43,238 nucleotides of DNA from an uncultured Solobacterium sp. (GCA_900547815.1 URHY01000007.1:1-43238); one strand, 5' to 3'; shown: positions 8,952 to 17,576, counted from the stretch's first letter. Notes: generated by a model from the letters alone, not told the origin. Numbers and translations are program-made.

Positions 8952-9489
8952 CGTCTTTCAACATCGTTTCAACGACATATTTAGGTAAACCTACCACATT
9001 GGTATAATCCCCCTCAATATGATCTACAAAATCGCATTCCTGAATCCCATAAGAGCCTGCTTTATCCATACATTTTCCACTATTTACATAGGATAAAATG
9101 TCTTCATCCGCCAACTTCTTAAAATAAACATTTGTTGTTTCAACATGTAAAAATGTCTGATTTTTAGAAATGATACAAACCCCTGTTTTCACTTGATGTT
9201 TACGATTCGATAAAGATTTCAACGTATGTATCGCATCCTTCTTTGATTTAGGTTTTCCCAATATCTTATCATCCAAACATACTATTGTATCTGCCGATAT
9301 AATAATTGAATCTAAGTAAGATTCTCTTACTTCTTTTGCCTTTGATTCAGCTACTTTTTTTAATGCCTCATCTAAACCTAAGTTTAAATCAAACACTTCA
9401 TCCTTTAAAGCTGGACAAACTATAAAATCATATCCCAATGCTTTTAATATCTCTTTTCTTCTAGGAGACTTTGATGCCAATACAATCAT
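8941..9489 (-). CDS. maf: Maf family nucleotide pyrophosphatase
   Basis: A 182-residue Maf/Ham1-like house-cleaning enzyme that hydrolyses non-canonical or modified nucleoside triphosphates (dTTP/UTP-type in YhdE relatives). It has N-terminal LASKSPRRKEIL, the conserved ISADTIV with the catalytic Asp, GKPKSKKDA, and the C-terminal GSYGIQ...VVGLP pattern. Its start overlaps the DUF1461 stop by 4 bases, so it is translated with the upstream threonine operon genes. Confidence 0.95.
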   Translation of the reverse strand: MIVLASKSPRRKEILKALGYDFIVCPALKDEVFDLNLGLDEALKKVAESKAKEVRESYLDSIIISADTIVCLDDKILGKPKSKKDAIHTLKSLSNRKHQVKTGVCIISKNQTFLHVETTNVYFKKLADEDILSYVNSGKCMDKAGSYGIQECDFVDHIEGDYTNVVGLPKYVVETMLKDVAL

Positions 9490-10175
9490 CTTTCAAAACC
9501 TATTGGTGCCTTTTTCACCATATAATATATTGCCAAAACACTGGCTAAAGCCATGAAACTAATTGCTTTGACTACACAAGCAATTACTAGCTTATAAAAA
9601 ATTGTTTCTGGAAGCATACAGATCATAAAATCCGTATTTGGATCTAATAACCACAATTGATTTGAAAAGAATATTGTATGAAACCATGTCCAAAAACTCG
9701 TAAAATCTGTCAAGATCCAGAATCCAAAAAACACAAGCATCAATATGAATGTAAACATGGCCATCAAAAATCCTTTACTTAAATACGCAAACATCAATGT
9801 TTTATCATTTAAGTAAAAATATAAAACAATCAATACTAAAATAATAAATGCCATTTTAGCTACTTTTAGAGCATTCTGATATAAAGCCTTCACATCCACC
9901 ATATGACTTGTTTCTTTTTCATTAAACGTTTCCCGTGATACACCATACCATGTGATGTGTCCCTTTATATCATCACGCTTATCATCCAAATAATCCAGTA
10001 ATAAACGTATACTTTGATTTAAATCTTTCTTAGAAACACCAATATCACTAGCCAATTCCATTTCTTCATATTTAGGAATGTAAAAATTAGGGTTTAATGC
10101 TGTACTCTTGATACTAAAAACAACACATACAATAATAAAGCACCAACCAAATATAAAACTTAAAACACGTCTCAT
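9486..10175 (-). CDS. DUF1461 / TIGR01906 family integral membrane protein
   Basis: A 229-residue membrane protein with an N-terminal transmembrane segment, an extracytoplasmic domain of about 90 residues (containing SKKDLNQSIRLLLDYLDDK), then about four more membrane segments. This layout and the LLDYL region match the TIGR01906 family, which is common in Bacillota and has no known function. Start and stop touch its neighbours (TAATG with pheB, 4-base overlap with maf), so it is locked into the operon. No link to threonine synthesis is evident. Confidence 0.85.
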   Translation of the reverse strand: MRRVLSFIFGWCFIIVCVVFSIKSTALNPNFYIPKYEEMELASDIGVSKKDLNQSIRLLLDYLDDKRDDIKGHITWYGVSRETFNEKETSHMVDVKALYQNALKVAKMAFIILVLIVLYFYLNDKTLMFAYLSKGFLMAMFTFILMLVFFGFWILTDFTSFWTWFHTIFFSNQLWLLDPNTDFMICMLPETIFYKLVIACVVKAISFMALASVLAIYYMVKKAPIGFER

Positions 10176-10609
10176 TATTCTACAGCTACCAAATCTGCCT
10201 TTTCCACCATAGGCATAGCTTCAATCAAACTCACCAAAGATTGAATGCTAATTTCCAAATCACTAATATCTAATGTTAATGCCACATTGGCAATACCATT
10301 AATTGGAATTGTTTGGTTAATTGCCAAAACATTGACTTGTTTTACAGATACTAAAGACAACACCTTTGAAAGTGTTCCCTTTTCATTTCTTAAAATCATT
10401 GAAATAATCGCTTTTCGATTGGATTGCTCAGCATTAAATGAAAATACTGCATCCTTATATTTATAATATGTACCACGTGAGATACCAACCATTTTAACGG
10501 CTTCACTAATTCTTTTTGCCTTACCTGACTGCAATAAAATACGCGCCTGCATGACTTGTTCTAATACATCCGGTAAAATATCACCACTCACAACATAATA
10601 TTTACTCAT
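10175..10609 (-). CDS. pheB: ACT domain protein PheB (UPF0735)
   Basis: A 144-residue protein with an N-terminal helix-turn-helix-like region (SGKAKRISEAVKMVGISRGTYYKYKDAVF) and a C-terminal ACT domain beginning IISMILRNEKGTLSKVLSLV. This is the PheB/UPF0735 family, often found beside thrB or hom in Bacillota and thought to sense an amino acid. It overlaps thrB by 8 bases. Its place here suggests a regulatory role for threonine or branched amino-acid supply; that is inference. Confidence 0.9.
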   Translation of the reverse strand: MSKYYVVSGDILPDVLEQVMQARILLQSGKAKRISEAVKMVGISRGTYYKYKDAVFSFNAEQSNRKAIISMILRNEKGTLSKVLSLVSVKQVNVLAINQTIPINGIANVALTLDISDLEISIQSLVSLIEAMPMVEKADLVAVE

Positions 10610-11474
10610 ACTTAATAAACGCCCCCTTTTTGGCTATCGTTAAACATCTATGATCTAATTCATTCAAATTTTTATCTAAAAACTTAGATAATTCAATCAA
10701 ACGATTCTTTTCTAAAGAAACAACCATCATTGTTGAACCACTTCCTGAAATCCACATTGGAAGTTGTTTTTGCGTACAATACTCCTTTATCGTATCATAT
10801 TCCTTTATAAATTGCCTGCGATATGGTTCGTGCAATGAATCCTTACAAGAGCTTGCCAAAAGTTTTTCATTTCCTTGCTGTAAAGCCTGTACAAATACAA
10901 GTGCATGCGAAACTTGATTCACACAATCTTTAAATGCCATACCAGTTGGCAAAACCTTTCTTGCCTGAGATGTTTTTACTTCATACCCAGGAACAATGGC
11001 CATACAATAATAGTCAGCACAATTTACTAGACTCATTCTCACATCTTCTTTTTCCATAAAACAAGCTGTTGCCTGACCAAAAATAGCCGGAGCTACATTA
11101 TCAGGATGCCCCTCAATACTTGTGGCAATCTTTAAAATTTCCATCTTGTCCATGTTCTTTTTAAACCAAGCATCACAAGCTAAGATTCCAGCAACAACAC
11201 AGGTTGAACTTGAACCCAACCCCCTCGCAAATGGAATATCTGTATCAATCGTTAATTTAAAAGTTGGATACTCTAGATGTAAATAATCACATGTCGTATA
11301 AAAAGCTTGAACAACTAAATTATTACTTCCCTTAAAATCATCTGGACAACCTTCTACAATCAATTCATCACTTTCTTCAAAAGTAAAATGTGCCCACCAG
11401 TCCACAGCCATTCCTAAACAGTCAAATCCCACGCAACAATTTGCACTTGTTGCCGGGACATGTACACTAATCAT
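10602..11474 (-). CDS. thrB: Homoserine kinase
   Basis: A 290-residue GHMP-family kinase that phosphorylates homoserine with ATP, the fourth step from aspartate to threonine. It has the N-terminal VHVPATSANCCVGFDCLG, the ATP loop FARGLGSSSTCVVAG and a C-terminal WISGSGSTMM motif. The start is taken at the ATG ending at 11474, where AAAGAGGT sits 5 bases upstream and the protein aligns from MISVHVPATSAN; eleven extra codons upstream are not needed. It overlaps the end of thrC by 8 bases, indicating coupling. Confidence 0.95.
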   Translation of the reverse strand: MISVHVPATSANCCVGFDCLGMAVDWWAHFTFEESDELIVEGCPDDFKGSNNLVVQAFYTTCDYLHLEYPTFKLTIDTDIPFARGLGSSSTCVVAGILACDAWFKKNMDKMEILKIATSIEGHPDNVAPAIFGQATACFMEKEDVRMSLVNCADYYCMAIVPGYEVKTSQARKVLPTGMAFKDCVNQVSHALVFVQALQQGNEKLLASSCKDSLHEPYRRQFIKEYDTIKEYCTQKQLPMWISGSGSTMMVVSLEKNRLIELSKFLDKNLNELDHRCLTIAKKGAFIKYE

Positions 11475-12939
11475 GGAATACCTCTTTAGTACTTTGACAT
11501 ACGACATCTTTCATAGATGCTACATCAATCACTTTATTATGTAAAATTTCTAAATCTTGAAGTTCCTTTAATTGAGCAGGGATTTCATCCTGACAATATT
11601 TTGACAAATCTTGCATTGCCTTCCATTCATTTTCTTCCTTATATCCCAATGCCTTTAAAACATCTTGACTAAATTTATATGGAGAAGCCGTTGCCAAAGA
11701 TACAATAGGACGATTTTTACATTCCTTTGCAACCTTATACGCAATAGCTGAATGTGGATCCAATACATATTTGGTTTTATCATAAACTGATTTAATCTCT
11801 AAACTTGTATTGTTATCATCTACGCTTCCACACGCAAATAAATTTTTAATAGTATTAAATGTATTATCATCAATCTGGTAACGACCTTTTTCATTTAATT
11901 CCTGCATCCATTTCGATACTTTTTGTGTATTTTTATTTGAAGCATAATATAATAATCTTTCTAAATTTGAACTAATCAAAATATCCATACTTGGTGAAAT
12001 TGTCTGGATAAATTCACGATTACGATCATAAACACCTGTCGTTAAAAAATCCGTTAATACACGATTGGCGTTGCTGGCAACATAGAACTTTTCAACTGGA
12101 AGTCCCATTAAATACGCATAATATCCAGCTAAAACATCTCCAAAGTTTCCCGTTGGAACACTAAAAGATACTTTATCCCCCAATTGAATATCACCTTGTA
12201 GAACCAATTGTTTATAACTATCAAAATAATACACAATTTGAGGAACCAAACGACCCACATTAATGGAATTAGCACTTGTCAATAAAATGTTTTGTTTTGC
12301 GCAATATTCATTCAATTCTGAATCCAAAAACAAGCGTTTTACTTGGCTTTGCGCATCATCAAAATTTCCTTGAATGCCAAACACATTCACATTTTTACCT
12401 TTTTGCGTAACCATCTGACGATATTGAATCGCACTTACCTTTTTATATGGATAGAAAACATTGATACCAATATTCTCTACATCACAAAATCCAGATAAAG
12501 CAGCCTTACCTGTATCTCCACTTGTAGCAGTTAAAATCAAAGCTTTTCGGTTTGTGCTTTTTAATGCACAGGACATCAATTGAGGTAAAAGGGTTAGGGC
12601 AACATCTTTAAAAGCACATGTAGGACCGTGAAAAAGTTCTAAAACATAAACGTCATCTACTTTTTTAACTGGTGTAATTTCTTGTTTAGAAAAAGAATTC
12701 GCATATGCATTTTCAACACATGCCTCTAATTCTTCCTTTGTATAATCAGTAAGAAGATGTGAAAGAATATAAACCGCATTTTCTTTATAGGACATTGTAC
12801 AAATTAAAGATAGATCCAAATGAATTTGGTCTAAAGTTGGAAGTACATATAAGCCTCCATCTGGGCTCATTCCATTTAGTATAGCTTGCTTGCTTGAAAC
12901 GCTTTGGTGTGCGTCTCTTGTAGAAATATAATCGTTCAT
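11467..12939 (-). CDS. thrC: Threonine synthase
   Basis: A 490-residue PLP enzyme that converts O-phosphohomoserine to threonine. It has HGPTCAFKDVAL with the PLP-binding Lys, ATSGDTGKAAL, and NSINVGRLVPQIVYY. It is of the long ThrC type with the N-terminal domain (STRDAHQSVSSKQAILNGMSPDGGLYV). The start chosen is the ATG ending at 12939, preceded by AAGGAGG; the longer in-frame ORF has no ribosome site and would begin at or upstream of the predicted transcription start. It is the first gene of the leftward operon thrC-thrB-pheB-DUF1461-maf-hup. Confidence 0.96.
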   Translation of the reverse strand: MNDYISTRDAHQSVSSKQAILNGMSPDGGLYVLPTLDQIHLDLSLICTMSYKENAVYILSHLLTDYTKEELEACVENAYANSFSKQEITPVKKVDDVYVLELFHGPTCAFKDVALTLLPQLMSCALKSTNRKALILTATSGDTGKAALSGFCDVENIGINVFYPYKKVSAIQYRQMVTQKGKNVNVFGIQGNFDDAQSQVKRLFLDSELNEYCAKQNILLTSANSINVGRLVPQIVYYFDSYKQLVLQGDIQLGDKVSFSVPTGNFGDVLAGYYAYLMGLPVEKFYVASNANRVLTDFLTTGVYDRNREFIQTISPSMDILISSNLERLLYYASNKNTQKVSKWMQELNEKGRYQIDDNTFNTIKNLFACGSVDDNNTSLEIKSVYDKTKYVLDPHSAIAYKVAKECKNRPIVSLATASPYKFSQDVLKALGYKEENEWKAMQDLSKYCQDEIPAQLKELQDLEILHNKVIDVASMKDVVCQSTKEVFHD

Positions 12940-12950
12940 GAGAATCCTCC

Positions 12951-12979
12951 TTGAAAATCTATATGTCATATGATACAAT
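12951..12979 (+). promoter_or_regulatory. Promoter for hom-aspartokinase-asd
   Basis: -35 TTGAAA (12951-12956), exact 17-base spacer, -10 TACAAT (12974-12979); start near 12986. Its -10 overlaps that of the opposite thrC promoter by two bases, so the two transcripts probably compete or are co-regulated. ACACTT (12984-12989) and AAGTGT (12997-13002) form a small inverted repeat just downstream, a possible operator. Confidence 0.7.
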
Positions 12980-12998
12980 GTTCACACTTTAAAAACAA
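12970..12998 (-). promoter_or_regulatory. Promoter for thrC-thrB-pheB operon
   Basis: Minus strand: -35 TTGTTT (12993-12998), 17-base spacer, -10 TATCAT (12970-12975). The transcript would start near 12963, about 24 bases before the thrC ATG. It faces the hom promoter with interlocking -10 boxes; no riboswitch or T-box fits in the short leaders. Confidence 0.6.
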
Positions 12999-13029
12999 GT
13001 GTTTTCTAAAAAGATACAGGAGGAACGAT

Positions 13030-14142
13030 ATGAACGCAGTTATCTTAGGTTATGGAGTTGTCGGAAAAGGGATTGAAATCCTTGCGAATTCACTCGAAGA
13101 TATCAATATCAAATACGTATATGTACGTAAAAAAAAGGAAAACTTACCTTATTTTTCAAACAATGAAGACATGGTAATTCAAGATGATATTGATATCGTT
13201 TTTGAATGTTTAAACGGATTAGAACCAGCCAACACATTGATTCAAAAAGCTTTAAAAAAAGGCAAACATGTCATTAGTTCAAACAAAGCGGTTGTTGCTA
13301 CATACTTAGATACGTATTTAGAGCTTGAAAGAGAGTATGGTGGATCCATTCAAGTTGAAGCTTGTGTTGCCGGTGGCATCCCCTTCATTGATGCCTTATT
13401 AAAATTAAAAAGACTTGAACCACTACAAGGCTATGAAGGTATTTTTAATGGCACGAGCAACTACATCTTAGATTCTATGCAAAAAAACAACTTGGATTTT
13501 GAAGACGTTTTAAAAGTAGCTCAAGAAAAGGGATATGCCGAAAAAGATCCATCTAACGATATTGATGGCGTTGATGTTTACTATAAGACAAAGATTTCAA
13601 ACAGTTTAGCCTTCAATACACCAATTGTTGACATTCCTTATTATGCAGGAATTCGTACAATCAAGATGCTAGACATCAAATTCATCAAAATGAACAACAA
13701 AGTATTACGCCATCTATCCATTTCAAGACAAATTGGGGATAAGATTATTTCCATTATCGCTCCTTGCTGCATGGATGAAAGTGATTTTTTATCCAACGTC
13801 CCAAGCAATTACAATGCCCAAAAAATTCTTTCACATAGCTTTGATACACTAGGCTATTATGGCCAGGGAGCTGGACAATTACCTACAGCGCAGGCTATGG
13901 TACAAAATGCTTTAGATACACTTGAAGATAAAGAAAGAAAAATTGTTTATGCAACACCAAAAGAATTTGATACAACTCTATTAAAAGAAACTTGGTTGAT
14001 TCGAAGTGATATCGCTTTAGAAAATTATTATCCAATCCAAAAGAAGGAAGCCAATTATTACTGGATTGAAAATCAAGATATGTCAATTATTAAGAAAGTA
14101 AAGGAATTAGATAAAAATAGCTTTATCGCATTATGGAGGTAA
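13030..14142 (+). CDS. hom: Homoserine dehydrogenase, apparently without an ACT domain
   Basis: A 370-residue NAD(P)-dependent enzyme that reduces aspartate semialdehyde to homoserine. The Rossmann loop is ILGYGVVGKGIE. VEACVAGGIPFIDAL, the conserved GIFNGTSNYIL signature, and EKGYAEKDPSNDIDGVD with the catalytic Lys and Asp follow. The usual C-terminal ACT domain is not visible: after the catalytic domain (about residue 315) only some 55 residues remain, with no ACT pattern. The ATG at 13030 follows AGGAGG; a 20-codon extension upstream is untranslated leader. Five bases separate it from the aspartokinase gene start region. Confidence 0.93.
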   Translation: MNAVILGYGVVGKGIEILANSLEDINIKYVYVRKKKENLPYFSNNEDMVIQDDIDIVFECLNGLEPANTLIQKALKKGKHVISSNKAVVATYLDTYLELEREYGGSIQVEACVAGGIPFIDALLKLKRLEPLQGYEGIFNGTSNYILDSMQKNNLDFEDVLKVAQEKGYAEKDPSNDIDGVDVYYKTKISNSLAFNTPIVDIPYYAGIRTIKMLDIKFIKMNNKVLRHLSISRQIGDKIISIIAPCCMDESDFLSNVPSNYNAQKILSHSFDTLGYYGQGAGQLPTAQAMVQNALDTLEDKERKIVYATPKEFDTTLLKETWLIRSDIALENYYPIQKKEANYYWIENQDMSIIKKVKELDKNSFIALWR

Positions 14143-14147
14143 CTCAC

Positions 14148-15467
14148 ATGTTAAAAATCACTAAATTTGGTGGTTCTAGCGTCGCAAATGCAGAACAATT
14201 CAAAAAAATCAAAAACATCATTCAACAAGATCCAACACGCCGATACATTGTTGTATCGGCTCCTGGAAAACGCTTTTCAACCGACAACAAAATCACCGAC
14301 CTATTATACTTATTAGATGCACACAGAAAATACCATGTGGATGCATCAAGTGTATTTAAACTCATCAAAAATCGTTTCATCGAAATCAAAAATGAACTTG
14401 GTTTAAAGCAGCCTATCGAAAAAGAGCTTGATGCTTTTTACACCAATTTAAATCAAATGTCTCAAGCTGTTATCGTAAGTCGCGGCGAATATTTCTGTGC
14501 TAAATTAATGGCTGAATATCTAGGTTATGCCTTTGTGGATGCCAAAGATATAATTCGTTTTAAATTAGATAAATCCATTGATTGGGAAGCAACAAGTGCA
14601 AAACTACAAGCTAAATATGCCCAATATGACCACTTCGTTTTCCCAGGGTTCTATGGAACAAGTGCCAATGGACACATTCAAGTTTTCCCTCGCGGTGGAG
14701 GAGATATCACTGGGGCCATACTTGCGAAATGTCTTCATGCAGATGTCTATGAAAACTGGACTGATGTTTCAGGATTCTTGATGGCAGATCCAACCATTGT
14801 TAAAAATCCAAAAGGAATTACGCATATCACATACTCTGAATTAAGAGAACTATCTTACATGGGTGCGAGTGTTTTACATGAAGAAGCTATTTTCCCTGTA
14901 AAAGAAGCCAACATTCCAATCCACATTTTAAATACAAATCGCCCTCAAGATGCAGGAACCATCATCCAGGAACATTCTAAAATAAAGAGTGGCTTTCCAA
15001 TTACGGGTATTGCTGGTAAAAAAGATTTCATGTCGATCTACATCTATAAAAAACACATGTCCAATGAAGTTGGCTTCATTCGTAAAGCTCTATCTATTTT
15101 AGAAAAATACCATATTAGTATTGAACATATTCCAAGTGGAATCGACTCATTTAACATTGTCGTAGAAAAGAAAGAAATTGAAGAAAGTCTATATGAAATT
15201 TTAGCTCATTTTAAAGAAGAATTAAAACCAGATAAACTAACTGTCCAAGATGATTTAGCTTTAATTTCTACTGTAGGTAAAAACATGTCAGATAAGCCAG
15301 GTACAAGTGGAAAATTATTTGGTGCCTTAGGTAAAAATAACATCAACATCGTCATGATTGCCCAAGGTAGTGATGAAATCAATATTACTGTCGGAGTTAA
15401 GAAAAAAGACTTCACAAAAACAGTCCAAGTTATATATGATACTTTTGTAGGAGGAAACGAAGAATGA
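14148..15467 (+). CDS. Aspartate kinase (monofunctional)
   Basis: A 439-residue kinase that phosphorylates aspartate, the first step toward threonine, lysine and methionine. It begins ITKFGGSSVANAEQFKKI, has RGGGDITGAILA and WTDVSGFLMADPTIV in the kinase domain, and ends with two ACT-type regions (about 300-370 and 375-439, the latter containing GKNMSDKPGTSGKLFGALGKNNINIVMIAQGSDE), where feedback inhibitors bind. The start is the ATG at 14148, seven bases after GGAGGT; an earlier in-frame ATG at 14133 overlaps that site and the hom end. Which amino acid inhibits it is unknown, but the operon suggests threonine. Confidence 0.94.
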   Translation: MLKITKFGGSSVANAEQFKKIKNIIQQDPTRRYIVVSAPGKRFSTDNKITDLLYLLDAHRKYHVDASSVFKLIKNRFIEIKNELGLKQPIEKELDAFYTNLNQMSQAVIVSRGEYFCAKLMAEYLGYAFVDAKDIIRFKLDKSIDWEATSAKLQAKYAQYDHFVFPGFYGTSANGHIQVFPRGGGDITGAILAKCLHADVYENWTDVSGFLMADPTIVKNPKGITHITYSELRELSYMGASVLHEEAIFPVKEANIPIHILNTNRPQDAGTIIQEHSKIKSGFPITGIAGKKDFMSIYIYKKHMSNEVGFIRKALSILEKYHISIEHIPSGIDSFNIVVEKKEIEESLYEILAHFKEELKPDKLTVQDDLALISTVGKNMSDKPGTSGKLFGALGKNNINIVMIAQGSDEINITVGVKKKDFTKTVQVIYDTFVGGNEE

Positions 15468-16447
15468 CAACAATCGCAATTGCCGGTGCTACAGGTGCTG
15501 TAGGACAACAAATGTTAGAATGCTTAAAAGAAAGAAATATTAAAGCCAATCTTAAATTATTAGCTAGTGCAAGATCAAAAGGAAAAGAGATCGATGGACA
15601 CATTGTTGAAGAACTCACAAAAGAAAGTTTTCAAGGTGTTGACTATGTTTTAGGAGCAACTGGAAATGACATCACAAAAATGTGGATGCCATGGGCAAAA
15701 GAAGCAGGATGCATTGTTGTCGATAATTCAAGTGCATTCCGTTTAGAAAATGATGTACCTTTAGTTATTCCAGAAGTAAACAAAGAAGACATTAAAAAAC
15801 ATCATGGTTTAATTGCCAATCCAAATTGTGCCACTATCATTGCCCTTGTAGCCTTACATGCTTTACACAAGAAATACCACATCAAGCGCATGATTGTGAC
15901 TACATTTCAAGCTGTTTCGGGAGCTGGTGTTCAAGGAATTGAAGATTTAAAGAATCAAATTGAAGATGAAAATATTCCATCAAAAGCCTTCCCTTATCAA
16001 ATCGCATTCAATCTTATTCCTCAAATTGGTGATTTTGATGATTTAGGTATTTCTAAAGAAGAATGGAAGATGCAAAATGAAGCAAGAAAAATGTGGCATG
16101 ATGATGCATTAAAAGTAAACTGTACTTGTGTTCGTGTTCCAATTTGGCGTTCACACTCCGAAAGTATTACAATCGAGTGTGAAAATGAAGTCGATGTCAA
16201 TGAAGCAAGAGCACTATTAAGCAAGGCAGAAGGCGTATTATTAAAGGATGATCCAAAGAATCAAATCTATCCAATGCCAAAAGATACGACAAATCAAGAC
16301 TTAGTCTATGTGGGTAGAATTCGTAAAGATATTACCGATGAAACAAATCATACATTATCTCTATTCTGTTGTGGTGACCAAATTCGTAAAGGTGCTGCTA
16401 CAAATGCAGTCCAAATTCTAGAAGAACTATTAAAGGCAAACGATTAA
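15464..16447 (+). CDS. asd: Aspartate-semialdehyde dehydrogenase
   Basis: A 327-residue enzyme that reduces aspartyl phosphate to aspartate semialdehyde using NADPH. It has the N-terminal GATGAVGQQMLE nucleotide loop, NSSAFR phosphate-binding loop, the catalytic Cys122 in IANPNCATI, FQAVSGAGVQGIEDL, and the C-terminal VPIWRSHSES with the acid/base His. Its ATG overlaps the aspartokinase stop by 4 bases. With hom, aspartokinase, thrB and thrC it completes the five-enzyme route to threonine. Confidence 0.96.
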   Translation: MTTIAIAGATGAVGQQMLECLKERNIKANLKLLASARSKGKEIDGHIVEELTKESFQGVDYVLGATGNDITKMWMPWAKEAGCIVVDNSSAFRLENDVPLVIPEVNKEDIKKHHGLIANPNCATIIALVALHALHKKYHIKRMIVTTFQAVSGAGVQGIEDLKNQIEDENIPSKAFPYQIAFNLIPQIGDFDDLGISKEEWKMQNEARKMWHDDALKVNCTCVRVPIWRSHSESITIECENEVDVNEARALLSKAEGVLLKDDPKNQIYPMPKDTTNQDLVYVGRIRKDITDETNHTLSLFCCGDQIRKGAATNAVQILEELLKAND

Positions 16448-16468
16448 TTTCGCTTGCCTCTTTTTTTT
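16434..16468 (+). terminator. Terminator of the hom-aspartokinase-asd operon
   Basis: AGGCAA (16434-16439) pairs with TTGCCT (16454-16459), with the asd stop in the loop, followed by C and eight T residues. The mobile unit described next is inserted right at the end of this T-run, leaving the terminator intact. Confidence 0.8.
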
Positions 16469-16503
16469 AATTGGCTTAACAGATGCATTGGTTACATGTT
16501 GAT
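16465..16503. repeat. Left end of mobile unit: target duplication and terminal inverted repeat
   Basis: TTTTAATT (16465-16472) is an 8-base direct repeat of 18693-18700. It is followed immediately by a 31-base terminal repeat (16473-16503) that starts GGCTTAACAGATGCATTGGT and is inverted at 18662-18692 with one mismatch. The inner bases also read as codons Gly-Tyr-Met-Leu-Met of the recombinase remnant. Confidence 0.88.
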
Positions 16504-16651
16504 GTATAAAAATGGTATCCCTATTTCTAATGTTAAAGATATTCTTGGTCTCTCTGATATCTCAACTACATCAAGATATGCCTACGCAGATAATGAAGAT
16601 ATTAAAAAGCTCTTGAGACAGTTCAAGAAAAATTATCTCATTAAGTGTTAA
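16504..16651 (+). pseudogene. C-terminal fragment of a tyrosine recombinase (phage integrase family)
   Basis: About 50 codons matching the end of the catalytic domain of tyrosine recombinases: YKNGIPISNVKDILGLSDI, then STTSRYAYADNEDIKKLL. The nucleophile Tyr (RYAY) is present, but the usual GH before it is GL, and the Arg-x-x-His box and everything upstream are missing because the sequence runs into the transposon end at 16473-16503. No ribosome site or full domain exists, so it cannot be a working recombinase. It is a remnant of another mobile element carried in the unit. Confidence 0.8.
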
Positions 16652-16756
16652 AGAAAAGAAGTGGAAAGGAAAAGATTTACTAAAATATTGTGGCTTAGAG
16701 TAAAAAACATTATCTTCAATTATTAATTCTAGATACACGATTTTATAAGGTTATAT

Positions 16757-16807
16757 TTAAATAATTAGAGATAATCTTTTTTGAATATAATCTCTCGGTT
16801 TCGTCAT
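16757..16807 (-). pseudogene. 16-codon 5' gene fragment with a good ribosome site
   Basis: After AGAAAGGAG and a 9-base gap, an ATG opens MTKPRDYIQKRLSLII and then a stop. This looks like the first codons of a longer, lost gene cut off at the border of the AT-rich recombinase segment. The upstream bases 16808-16898 are richer in GC, like the lipoprotein gene, and belong to the same foreign block. No function can be named. The stretch 16652-16756 shows no feature. Confidence 0.35.
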
Positions 16808-16898
16808 GGCTGGTCGCTCCTTTCTGCCTGTTGGCATAGAAAAAGGACAGTCGATTTTCTCGGCAGTTCCTTGTGGGTAAGTATGCAATTGTGAAAAG

Positions 16899-17576
16899 TT
16901 AGTGCTCGTCAAACTTCTGAATATCTCCGTAATCTTTAAGCTCACTATTTTCAAAAAGCTGTTGGAAATTATCATTATCCAAAAATAACACATTTCCGCT
17001 TGAAGTCAATGGCAACATACAGCTATCCGCTTTAAGGGTTTCTGCTGGATTGTCTATTAAAACAATCAGCGGTTTTTTTGCCTCTATTGGCTCTGCGGCT
17101 CCAAGTGTTACATTTACAGGAAACGCAAATAAACTGCCATCTTCATATTCATACAGTCCTATTCCTTCCGGCAACACGCTTCCATCGTTTGTTAATATAG
17201 GCATCTGAGTTTCTAAAAATATTTGCATGTCTTTTGACAGATTACTATACTCTATGGGCTTTAATTTTTCCAAGTCGCCAAAGCGTTCAATCCATTGAGG
17301 ATTTGTAAACACTATATGGTCATAATTTCCCAGTTCAGCAGAAAGCTCAATAGCACTGTCCATTACATAAGATAAAAGCAAATTCTCCTCTTGTTCAGAC
17401 AATAAATTTTTTCCGGCAGTTGTCAATTCTTCATCTTCGCATATTGTATCTATATCTGTATATGATATAAAACTAATCCCTGTCATATCGTATTCAGCAA
17501 GTTTATTTGTATTTCCACACTCAGCCAAACTAAACATGAGCGCCAATACAAATATGACTATAATTTTATGTTTCAT
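16899..17576 (-). CDS. Putative lipoprotein, transposon passenger, function unknown
   Basis: A 225-residue protein with a lipoprotein signal: basic MKHK, a hydrophobic stretch, then lipobox SLAEC with Cys20 as the lipidated residue. The mature part is acidic and contains no family I recognise; the most distinctive segment is LPEGIGLYEYEDGSLFAFPV. The start is the second ATG, 5 bases after GGAGGT. The codon use and GC content are visibly higher than in the neighbours, for example runs such as GGCTCTGCGGCTCC on the plus strand. The gene starts 21 bases inside the internal IS end, so its transcription may come from IS sequence. An immunity or resistance role is possible but not shown. Confidence 0.7.
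   Translation of the reverse strand: MKHKIIVIFVLALMFSLAECGNTNKLAEYDMTGISFISYTDIDTICEDEELTTAGKNLLSEQEENLLLSYVMDSAIELSAELGNYDHIVFTNPQWIERFGDLEKLKPIEYSNLSKDMQIFLETQMPILTNDGSVLPEGIGLYEYEDGSLFAFPVNVTLGAAEPIEAKKPLIVLIDNPAETLKADSCMLPLTSSGNVLFLDNDNFQQLFENSELKDYGDIQKFDEH

Noticed and set aside
16757..16993. A 78-residue minus-strand ORF overlapping the lipoprotein end
   Set aside because: Most of it overlaps the lipoprotein gene in another frame; only the last 16 codons follow a ribosome site and start codon.
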